This document shows, piece after piece, positions 40,101-52,100 of a stretch of DNA of 64,000 nucleotides. The position numbers were made by a program, and so were the translations under genes. Within the stretch, counting starts at the first letter, position 1, and each line of letters opens with the position of its first letter. The notes below the pieces were generated by a model. That model made no database searches. It was not told the origin of the DNA and saw only the letters and a program-made list of their open reading frames with translations. Source of the stretch: Notospermus geniculatus (Eukaryota > Nemertea > Pilidiophora > Heteronemertea > Lineidae); NCBI GenBank assembly GCA_002633025.1, contig NMRB01001207.1, forward strand, positions 89,795 through 153,794. Reading direction: 5' to 3'.

Positions 40101-43100
40101 GATCAGCACACCAGATCTTGTTTTTTTGGTGGAAGTGTGTTGATACCATTTATCTTCTGCTTCTGTCATATTAAAAACAAACTGTAACATGCAATCATTT
40201 TTTTGCCTTCTCAGGTTCAGGCCTATTCATCAGGCTGTTTGAAGGGCCAACTGGTTACGTACATGAGACTCTGAACTAATATCGAGACTAAGAACTAGTA
40301 CTGTTGCTTTTGTAATACTGGTGTTAAAACGGCAACTGAGTTAGCTTTCTATGGGCAACTCAACTGTAGAAAGCCATGGGCAGCCATCCAGGCAATATCA
40401 TTCCTGCACGAATTGGCTTTCTATGGGCAACTCAACTGTAGAAAGCCATGGGCAGCCATCCAGGCAATCATTCCTGCGCGAGTTGGCTTTTCTATGGGCA
40501 ACTCAACTATAGAAAGCCATGGGCAGCCATCCAGGCAATATCATTCCTGCACGAGTTGGCTTTCTAAGGGGAACTCAACTGTAGAAAGCTATGGGCAGCC
40601 ATCCAGGCAATATCATTCCTGCATGAGTTGGTTTTCTATGGGCAACTCAACCGTAGAAAGCCATGGGCAGCCATCCAGTGGGCTCAGCATCAGTGAGGAA
40701 AACAACTGATGTGAATTGGCCCATCCTCCCACAACAGAGATTTTTACCCTCCTCTTCATCCACTTGTGTGCGAGTGTATGAACAAGAGGGAGACCAAAGC
40801 CCTGCTTTGGGAGAATGATTGAGTGCCCACTGGCATGAGAAAACTAACTTATTCTTGGCGTCCGAGAGCAGAACTGGTCAACTAAAAGTACAAACTGCCG
40901 ATGGCTAGCTTGCCAAAAACTTCAGTAAGGTCGTGCAACTTGGCCTGACAGTTGAGTTCATCATGTCATTGTCGGTGATTTATCGGCACTGTCAGGCACT
41001 TGAATCCAACAAAAGCCTGAGATGTTTCAACCCACTTTTGTCTCTTGAACTGAAGTGGTCCACTTATTGGACCAGTCCTTCATCTCAATGGAATGAATGA
41101 CCATGTCATGGTCATTAGAGAACTCAGTCAATGGAGGATAGATTTTTGCTTTATTTCCATGAAATTGTCGTGAAATCATTGAAATTTGTCTATCGGGTGA
41201 CCTCAGAAGTTGAACGCCATAATTCTTGCAGTCAGATGATGGAGGGAGGGAGCGTACCCTTTTGTACCCTCATCATCATCATCAAGTTGTAGGAGGGAGC
41301 TGAGGTGTAAAATGTTGTGTCAAGAACATCCAGGCTAACCTGGGGTTTTACGCTTAGTTCGCACGATGGAGTTTACGGAGTGCCCTCGCCGCCAGTAAAT
41401 CGGCATGTGTCAAGAACCATACGCTCTAACTTTCCTCAACATAGGATCTGTAGACAATGTTGGGAGAATAAATATATGCAGGAGGAAACCAGAATGCCCA
41501 GAACACTGTGCTCAAAGGAGTTGCCTCTCTATCACATAAAGAATGGATCTGACTGGGGATTGAACTAAGAACCTCAGCAGTGATGGGCACTAGTTGTTCC
41601 ACTGCACCACTCTGGCAGCCCTCTCAAGTTCTGGCTGTACTGTAAGCAAACTTCTTGTGGAAGATTACAGATGAAAGATTTGTGATGAGTTACGAGAAGA
41701 TACATATACAGTTAGGCATCCTCATCTCTTGCAGCAGGCTGGTTTGTTATGGTTTCCCATCTCCTGCGCGCTCTCATAGAGTTAATTCCTCGGACAAATT
41801 TTTATTGGGTGTTTGCAGAGCAACATTCTGGAATGTGAGAATGTTGTTGGCAACTAGTTGCTTCTGTTTTACTGTCTAATGTCCAGGGGCAAAATAGTAA
41901 TGTAAGGCTAGGGTTTATCTTGTAAATATCTTTGCTGGTATTTTGCTGCACGTACATGTACATGTACATGTATATTGATGAGGTTGAGCAAAAATTTTTC
42001 ACCTATTTGTTATAGGCATTTGACTACTTCTATTCAGTCACTTTTCCTTCTTTTCCCACACCATACTATCAGATAGAATCCTTGTTTACAACCTGTTCAG
42101 CACACATGTGCACACTCTTCTTTGGCAATCGTGTTACTATATTTAGAGTACAACCTGTTCAGCACACATGTGCACACTCTTCTTTGGCAATCGTGTTACT
42201 ATATTTAGATTACAACCTGTTCAGCACACATGTGCACACTCTTCATTGGCAATCGTGTTACTATATTTAGATTACAACCTGTTCAGCACACATGTGCACA
42301 CTCTTCTTTTGCAATTGTGTTACTATATTTAGATTACAACCTGTTCAGCACACATGTGCACACTCTTCTTTGGCAACACGTTACTATATTTAGATCAGAG
42401 TCCAGAACCTCGCAGTGAGAAGCAAGTAGTTGGCACCTATTTTATGCGTGCATCGAAGATGTTAGATGTAAATCATCTAATATCGAATGCACTGTAGGAG
42501 GGCCAATTACGTGGAAATAAGAGAACAAAGTTGGTATAAGGATCTGCATTCTTGCAGGTGGGATAGCCAGGAGGGATTATGCAGATTTCTGAAGCCGACT
42601 GCTTTCTGGCCTTCCAAGGTTCAGCAACTTTAACTGTTGGGGGTGGATTAGAGCGAGATCAAGTTTGAAGAAACCCAAGTTGACCTGCCTCAGTGATTGT
42701 TCCATGATGAGGCTACTATTCTGTCAGTTTCAGGGTTTGAAAGTTAAACAATGTGGAAAAAACTGAGTTCAGTCGGTACAGTGGTCACTTGGTCTGAAAT
42801 CTGCCTAAATATATCCCCAAATGATGTGTATGAGTCCCGGGTTCGAATCCCACTGGACGTGAGACTTTGGGCAAGTCTCTTTGCCTCACTGGCCTCTCTC
42901 CACCCAGGTGTATAAATGGGTACCGGTCGGAAATGCTCCATTGTAGCGCTGAATGAGCAGCTCATCTGAGTTCTACTGAAAGGTTTCAGGACAGACTGGG
43001 GTTAAAAGTGTAAAGTTGGATGATGAAAACCTCTACCGTTGTTGATATCAGACTATAAACGCAAAACTTTAATTTTATGAGTCTTTGGAAACATTGCATT

Positions 43101-46100
43101 GAGAGATGGAGCACCAAACACAGTATCATGCATTGATTTTAATGTACAGCAGGAGGAAACCGGAGTGCCCGGAGAAAGCCTGTACTGTCAAAGCCAGTTG
43201 CCCTCAGTCATCAGGGTTTCCGCCAGGATTTTTTTCCAGGGTATGACCTGGGGGGGGGGGGAGAAAAAAAATTTCAAAAAATTTTTTTTTTGAAAAAAAA
43301 ATTTTTCCCAAAATATTTTTGTCTGTTAATAATGGCTTCCAGAGTCATTTTTTACACTCCAAAATGGAAAACTAGTCTTCCTTCTGCATGAAAGTTGCAT
43401 TTGAAATGTAACAAATTTAAGAAAAACATTACTGAAGTGATTTTTTCAGGGTACTACATCGTACCCTCAAATTTCTTTAGGGTACTATATTTGTACCCAA
43501 AGTACCCTCTGGCGGGGACCCTGGTCATGTCAGTATAGTCCTGCCACATCTTACTTTGACCCTACGGACATGACGGAATGCGGAAGTCATGTAATGTGGC
43601 AGGGCTTTGCAGTTTTTAATTGTGCCTGTTGACCATTTGTGGTCGTTACCCGGCGATTGTTGTCCTGTCCACTTGGTAATTTTTCCTCATTCCATTGGGT
43701 CAAACTTAGGCCAGACTAGATCACAGTGAAGGGGGGGGGGTCAAATCCAGATTTACAGATGCGATTGGCGCCGTAATTTCATGGCCCCAGACCATGTGTG
43801 CATGGCCCCAGACCATGTGTGCATGCTTCCAGGGTATCATTGGCTCACGCAATTTTCTTGTTGCTTCCCCTCTTTTGTTGATGAAATGGAGATTGGTCTA
43901 TTAACGTAACTGGTACACATGCTTCCAACGTACAAGTATGATAAACGCTGGTCTGGTCAATTTATTAAGAATGTTATTGTGTTATATAAAATAGAATTGG
44001 CCTAGTTTTGAATTTTAGCCTTACTTTTGAAAGAAATGCCTAAGGTTTGTCGGTCTACACATGCCGCCAGAATGCCCCATATTAGCTTTTTTGCAACTTT
44101 TGGAGTCAAAAGGTGCAAAAAGTCCCCGACGAGTATCTGTAGGAGGAAACCTCCAACCCGAGGTAAACTTGTGCAGTCAAAGGAAGTCACCTTTCTTAAG
44201 GTGTAAATATTAGGCAAAGAATTCAAATTTGGGGAGCCCTGATAACCTGGTGGTTATCATGTCTGCTCAGCAAGCGGGAGGCCCCGGGTTCAAGTCCAGC
44301 CCGGGGCATATGGGATTTCATTCCCGGCTCTTCACGTCCGTTGCCTGGGTCAGTAAGTGGATCCTTGTACCATGTTTCTTTGCAAGGGCAAGTAAAATAC
44401 CCCATCCAAGTGAGGAACATGAGTAGCTTGACTGAGATGGCCTCTTCCGTTACTCACCAGGGTCAATGATGCTATGGCTTCAGCATTGACGGAAAAATGT
44501 AATACAAATACAAATTCAACCAACGGTGAAGTGGGATAGGTGCTCCTTCCATTGCTCCAGCCCTGTGCCAATGAGGTGCCATATGTGGCAGGGCTGCTGA
44601 AGGCTGAGGAGGCCTTGAGAACAGACTACACATATCTTTCCAAACATAAGTTAAAAATAACTTGCACCGTTAAGTGCATAAATTTACAGCTAATTGTTTT
44701 TAATTTAATTAAAGGTACACTTCCATATAGTGTCAGCAATGCCATTGTTTTGTTCCAATCTGGAACAAAAGTTCGTAAGTACCTTAATTAACCATAAAAC
44801 ACTGATCTGTTGGTATCCTTGCTGAACCTATGACCCGAGAGTGGAAAATCTTATTGACTTCGACTTATCTCGACTTAATATGTCAACAGGGTATGATAAC
44901 TTGATTGCAGTAATTTACAACTAGCCATATAATTAGCCTTATGAGAATTACAATGGTAAATATTGATACTTGATATTCGTTCTAAAGCTAGACTGATTTC
45001 TCGGACTGGTCGCTGCAAGTAGGCCCCACGAACACCGCTGGGGGTGGGAGGGGGTTCATACACAGCTGAGCATCCATCTGAATATAGGCTGTCAGAGTGG
45101 TGCAGTGGGTCCATCTAGTGCCTATCACCTCTGCGGTCCCGGGTTCGATTCCCAGTCGGACCCAGTACTCAAGTGATAGAGGTGAGACAGCATAGGACAT
45201 GTAGGATTTCCACCGCAGCTCCAGTTTTCTCCTACAATTACATACAAATTGCCCAATATTGTCTAAAGAGCCAATAAAATGTGCCAAGTTAGTGCTCAGA
45301 CTATCTCTTGACTCAATAATTATTATTTTGAAAGAAAATGAAATATAGGAAATGTCAGTCATAGTTGTCAGAGTGGTGCAGTGAAAGGTCTAACACCTAT
45401 CACTTCTGGGGTTCAATTCCTTTGCACATCTCAGGGGCGTAGCTAGCTTTTATGGCCTAGGGGGGCAAAATTGATTGAGTGGAGGGCGAAGCTGGAAGGG
45501 GGTCTGGAGTTCCTCCCCAGAAAAAAACTGAAATTTTACCATGGTCCTCTCAGATGCATTTTCCCCATATCTGACACCACAATAACTTGGCTTGAAGAGG
45601 GGAAATGACCTTTTAGAGGAAAAATTTGTTTTGTCCCTTTTTGCACTGGGGGCATTTGACCCCCCCCCCGCCCCCGCCGCCCCGCTAGCTATGCCCCTGC
45701 ATCTGTCCCGTATGCATTGATTGGACAAAGCAAGGTTCACGGTGGGATCTGGTTTCCTCCTACATTACATGCTTCAATGCTGCATGATTTGTACTGAACA
45801 GGAGTAGTGTTGATGCACCCTTCCAAAATAAAGTGTAGGCCTATAACTTATAAGCTACTTACTTGGGTACTCTGTGTTTGAATATTCTCAAGAAGCACAG
45901 CTATCCAAGAAATATTATCCAAGCTAAGAAATAGAGGCAGTGAGATCGTTCTTATCCGAGCTAGACAATGACAGCCCTGAAAGTGAAAATATGCCAACCT
46001 CCAGACCTCAGACACTAAACAAAAACACTCTGACAGGAAGGAAAACGCAAGTCCACAATCCCACGCGAGTAGGAGTATTTCCCATTGGACCTCATGTGAA

Positions 46101-49100
46101 GGAAGGCCAAGAATTTCCTCTCCACCCACATTGGGCTGCTCTCCTTTTCTCACTTTCCTGCCCTGTTCTCACTCTTGTCTCCTCTCCCTTTGCCCAAAAC
46201 AGCCATCGACTCACTCAGTGGCGCTTACCGCTCACCTGCCTAAGTGCCGGCACCTTTCTCTTCGTTCATTCACAGATCTCAGGGGAGGAAGAACCTAGTC
46301 AAAGCTCTTTCAAAAACCAGGTTACAATATCTCTTCCAACAACAGACACCAGTCCAGTCCACTCTAAGTTGACCCGAGTCACTAGTACATAGACACACAC
46401 ACAACACGTCTTGTCCAAGTCATGAGAAATCTTCCTAAGGACTTCTGTATTGAATATCATGACATGCATATGCCTCTTCTGGTTGGCCTACGACTAAATC
46501 ATTTTCAAACTAGGCCTGATTCTTTTGTGTCCCACCTTTGTCAAGTTGTGTCTGTCCCAAATCTGAATAGCATCTCTCAGGCAATATCTCACGCGGTGAC
46601 TGAACTCAGTGATCGTCAAATTTTGTTTTTTTTTCCGAAAAAAAGTATTGTTGTATCATCAAGACAAGCCTTACTTCCTGTAGGGCTTGTCAATGGTTAT
46701 ATTCCGTCATCCTCCCACAGCAGAGGTTTTTTCCTCGCTCCTCTTCATCCACTGTGTGAGTGTATGAAGAGGAACGAGACCAAAGCCCTGCTATGGGAGG
46801 ATGGATTCCTTTCACTAGCTCTGTTTCTGACAAAGGTTTTGTGTCGAGACTTGGACATGCAACTTCAAGTTGTTATCAGCTGAAAAAAACCAACAATAGA
46901 TGAAAAAAAATAAATTCATGGTTGAATCTGGCTGTTCATCACAAAAACTCTGTTGGACATGTAGATCTGAAAGTAGACTGGTACCCTATCCATTCACTGT
47001 GGTTATTCAATAGGAACGAAAACAGACACAAGTCAATTTATGCATCTGCAATCTCTTCAGAAACTGTGGAAAAGTCCCCTGGTCATAAAAATGTGGCTGT
47101 TTTACTTGTCAAGTCAGTTTGTTATCTGAGAGATATGAAAACCAAACTTATAGTTGTCTTTGCTCTCAAGGGGATGCTCCACTTGAGAGTTTTCGCACAT
47201 GAGTTGGCTCTCTATGGGCAACTCACCCATAGAAAACTATGGGCAGTCATTTGTGTCATTGGTATCAGCATAAGTCGTAAGGAAACCAACAGGGTCGAGT
47301 GAATTTCTCCCAGAGTGCCCAGGCGGGGATCCAAGGGGGCGCACCCGGCGCACGCCCCCTTTCAGCCAACAAATCTGTAAGTCGGCCCTGAAATTCTGAA
47401 ATATGGAACAAATCATTGAAATTCACTGCAGATTTCAATGTTTCTAGCACAGGGTGCCCCGTCTTTCCCGCAATCCTGGATCCGCCCCTGGTGCCAGATC
47501 ACTTGAGAAAACTCTCACGTGGAGTGCTGCCTGTAGATCGTCACCATCTGTCTTTGGCAAGCTTCAGGATTAAGCAGGGAATTGAACCCACTACCACTCT
47601 GGTAATTGGCTTGAACTAATCAAAGAACAGCAAATCACTGAATGGGCCAAGTAGGTGGTAGTCTGTAGTTTCCGGAAAGCTGGAATGCTGGAAAGTATGT
47701 TGGAAAGCTGGAAAGTGTGGGGAATTCCAAAGGTTCAGTATAAAATCAGCCCAGAAAGGCACTCTTTCGGTTTTTATCGAGTATCGGGCAGATGGAGGTT
47801 AGGATTTGGGGTTTGGTTGAAAGTGAGTGATCACCAGCTTCATATACAGCACAAAAAATGACAAAAAGTGATCAATTAATGGATTTAATAAACTTTCCAT
47901 ACTTTCCGGTACTTTCCATATTTCCAGGTTTCCAGCTTTCCAGCATTCCGGAAACTACAGACTACCCAAGTAGGTAGGCCTATATTTCAAAACAGCTGAT
48001 GAGCCCTGGATGTATTAGAAGATAAAAAGCACTCAGTTGCTCTGATGATACAAGGCTGCTGCCTGTGACCTTCGAATTTTTTCAATTGACCTTCAAAATT
48101 AACAAATTCATCAAAGTTGTGTCCTACTTCTTCAGGTGTTGAGCAGAGATGCAGGTTAAAACTGTTGTCTTCCTGGGTGTTCTTCTTTAAGAGAAAAAAA
48201 GCAGGCTTCACTTCACTCTAAACAATAAATAAGTAAAATGGGAAGTATGTATTTGATGAACATACTGACAGGAAATCCTTTATAAAACAATGTGGGGAGA
48301 TACTGAAGGTAATTAAGAAGTGATATCTGGTGTTAGTGGGTGTTAAGCAATAACAGTGCTCGGAATGTCATTGCTTTTCAGGGGGTAACGTTTCTTATGA
48401 GCATGAAATGTACAGTCGTGACATCCTTCTGTAAATGTACACTATGCGGAGCATGTTTGGTGCAGGAGTGTGGAGCATGTTTGGTGCAGGAGTGCGGAGC
48501 ATGTTTGGTGCAGGAGTGCGGAGCATGTTTGGTGCAGGAGTGCGGAGCATGTTTGGTGCAGGAGTGCGGAGCATGTTTGGTGCAGGAGTGTGGAGCATGT
48601 TTGGTGCAGGAGTGTGGAGCATGTTTGGTGCAGGAGTGCGGGCAGTGTACTGAATGCTACGACTTGGAATCCTCTTTGAATGCCTTGTCTGTAAGGCCAC
48701 GTCACGAAAAGAGGTTCTGTCACATTTAACCAGCAGCACACCAGGAGGTATTACACGCGATATTTGTAAAACCTCGCTAGCTTAGTTGGAGCTAGTTGTG
48801 TATATTATTGGCCTGTATGGAATTGACACATTAGCAAGCAGCTAAGCCTACATATTGTAGGAAGGTTTTATGAATATGGGCCCTGATCTCCAGCGAGCAA
48901 AATCAGCTGTTGACGCCAGGTGTGCACTGGAGAGTGAAACATGGAATCTTCTCGCTAGGGATGACCGCCCAACAACAAACAATACCAAATCCGATATTGC
49001 CTAGTCTGTGGTGGCTGGCGAGAAGATCAGTGATGAGTTGATTGCTTTGCTGCTGGCGTAATTTAAGAGATACATGTATAACATTTCATTTGGAAGCTTA

Positions 49101-52100
49101 TAACATCTGTGACCTTATGGTGGAAGGAAGTCCAGCATCTTTGCTGACAGGTCCAAAATGAAAAGACACTTCTTGATGTTATTAGGCAAACTGATGGATG
49201 AGGATAGTCATTTTTGGGACGCCCTGTAGGCCCTAATTCAGGATGAATTGTGATAAACTTGACTTCAGCTGCCTTTTGTAAGTCATAAATCGGCACCGTT
49301 TAAAACTTCAAACACTGTACCTCGGCAATCCAGTCTCAAATTTGAGTAATGACATTCTAGTGGGACCTTTCACTCTGTCGCTTAAACATGGTAACAATGA
49401 ATACTTCCGGCGTATTCATAACTTATTTGGCAAAAAACTCAAAATTTTAGATTGAATGAAAATTATCTAGTTCAACAGTAGTTCTGTGTTGGGAAAAGAT
49501 CCTTCAATGAATTGACAGCTAGAGCAAACGCTGTGTGCAAACCCCAGTCATATGCTATTCAATATGCTTCACTCAGAACTAGGCCTTTGCACTTTCGGAT
49601 GAATGGACTCCAGTGATATTAGATTCGATTCAGGAAATGGTCACGGCAGATTAAATAGTGGTTTTGTCCCACTGAACAAAGCTCGTTTTGAGATTTGACC
49701 GACAATATCGTCTGGTTTACTTCCACGGTGGCCTACCATTATCATCCATTCATGACAAACTACCGAATCAGTTCAGTTGGCCTACCACAAACATTTTCAA
49801 ATCAATGCATTGGAATCTCAACTTATATAGGCCTATTGCCGGCCGGCCGCGGCCTATGTCTAAAATGTTCTTTGACAAAGCATTATCAGTCCATCTTGCC
49901 TTTTTGAACAAAGTTCGAAGTGTGCACAGCAAATGTTATTTCCTTCAGTGACACCTGTCTTAAGCCCAGTTTATACTTCAACGCACGACCATCGCCGGCG
50001 ACCGACGCGCGCTCTTGCGTTCAACGCCGACCCCGTCGTGCGATTTGGTCGGCATCCGATCGTGAGGCTGTAATTACCTGAGTCATTTCATAACTGGTCG
50101 CCGTCGCTAAAGTACGCTGGACTCTGAATCAATTCCGCAAAGTCGGCGTCCAGATTTGGTCGTGCGTCGGACGCCGAAGGGTTTGCGTCGAAGTATAAAC
50201 TAGGCTTTAGGGGGTTGCCCAATAGTCTATGGCATAGAACTGGTTCAGTAGACACCTTGTGCTGTCAAAACGGATGTTCTTTCTCTTGGTCGCAGTTCAC
50301 TTGCCTAGTATTGTTGAAATTTACTTATAGTCCAATGGTTCTCATAATTATCAGCAAATAGCAGCACACCAGGGGATACGGCACGCGACCTGCTCGCCAC
50401 CGAGTAAAATCAGCTGTTGATGTCAGATGTGCACTGGACAGCGATGTTGGAATCCTCTCGCCAGCGATGTTCGCTCATTGTCAAACAATGCCAAACCCGA
50501 TATCGCCTATAATAGTCTGTGGTGGCTGGCAAGAAGATCAGTGGCGATTAAATTGCTTGCGAAATTGCCTGGTGTGCTGCTGGCTTTATATGTCTGATAA
50601 CTATCCAGGGTCCCAGCCAGAGGGTACTTTGGGTACAAATATAGTACCCTAAAGAAATTTGAGGGTACGATATAGTACCCTGGAAAAATCACTTCAGTAA
50701 TGTTTTTCTTAAATTTGTTACATTTCAAATGCAACTGTCATGCAGAAGGAAGACTAATTTTGCATTTTGGAGTGTAAAAAAATGACTCTGGAGGCCATTA
50801 TTAACAGAAGAAAAAAATTTTGAAAAAAAAATTTTGGAAAAAAAAAATTTTTGAAATTTTTTTTCTCCCCCCAGGTCGTACCCTGGAAAAAAAACCTGGC
50901 GGAAACCCTGCTATCGGAGTCAAATTTGAACGTGTAGGCCTAGTATTCTCCACTTCAAGTTTGACCCTTGGTGTATAGAACTTTGGAGTGTCCCTCCCGC
51001 ACTTTCCTTCCTGTGTCTTGGCATTATTAACATTGACATTATCAATTACCATTTGCTCCACTGTACATGTATGAAGTCCAGATTGGCCCTGATAGTCAAG
51101 TGGTTATCATGTCTGCTCAGCAAGTGGCAGGTCCAGGTCCCGGGTTCGGATCCAGCCTGGGCCATCTGAAATCCAGCCCAGGTCATATGGGATTGGGATG
51201 TCATCCCTGGCTCTTTATGCCGCGCATGGGACAGTAAGCCGTGGTGCCTTGTACCTTGTGTCTTTGCAAGGGCAAGTAAAAGACCCCATCCAAGTGAGGA
51301 ACATGAGTAGCTTGCGATGGCCTCTTCCACACCTCTTCCATATTACTATGGCTTTGGCCCTGACGGAAACATACAAATACAAATTCCAGATATCTCAAGT
51401 AAAGTTTAATTATAATGAAGATGTTTCCCCATAAAACCCTCATTTAGAAGTTTGTACTCACATAATACGTCCCTTAAACTGATTGAACATTGGTTCGCTA
51501 TGGAGCCGCTTGGAGCGCTAGCTGCGGCCATATGGACCCCTATTTTCACACCAGTTTTCCAAGCCATTTGTATGACGTAATCAAGCTTTACTTGACGTTT
51601 ACGGCCTTATTTTGCGGTGTTTGAACGTCATATTGCGTCTGGTGATAGTCTACCATTAGCTGTCGACCTGATTGGTTGGGCAGTACGAACAAACGTCAGG
51701 AAAGGTACAAATTTCGGCGATTTCTAAATCTATTTTTAGACATTTTCTTGGGGAGGTCAGACGGGGGTCTGGGCGGTAGATAAAGTGGTGTTTAAAACCT
51801 TTGTAAACCTTACTAACAAATGTAAATATGTACATGGACAATGTTGTCAATAGCTATTGGGAGCTATTTTATGTAATGCGCACGATTAGACACGATTTTA
51901 AAGCAGTTACCGGTCAGGAGTTGAGAAGTCATTATCCTTGCGATTCCGTGACCTGATCATCGCGGAGGAACTATTTCTTAGGCTAATATGCATGCGCGAT
52001 GTAGTTCGTAATNNNNNNNNNNNNNNNNNNNNNNNNNNNNNNNNNNNNNNNNNNNNNNNNNNNNNNNNNNNNNNNNNNNNNNNNNNNNNNNNNNNNNNNN

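Larger units (their letters stand above)
35811..42123. repeat. Segmental tandem duplication, copy 2
   Basis: It matches copy 1 but has three more 48-bp minisatellite units and private insertions at 37812-38141 and 38276-38572. Its right edge continues into the full 62-bp array. This pattern fits two haplotypes of one locus placed in series. Confidence 0.9.

Noticed and set aside
42087-42394. CRISPR-like array of repeats
   Set aside because: It is a plain head-to-tail minisatellite without unique spacers, in a eukaryotic genome.
44235-44300. tRNA gene
   Set aside because: The A and B box words belong to a SINE head with the common body and acaaatac tail; no complete cloverleaf.
45940-46392. 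Plus-strand 150-codon frame
   Set aside because: No recognisable domain and low-complexity Ser/Thr/Pro bias; no flanking splice sites.
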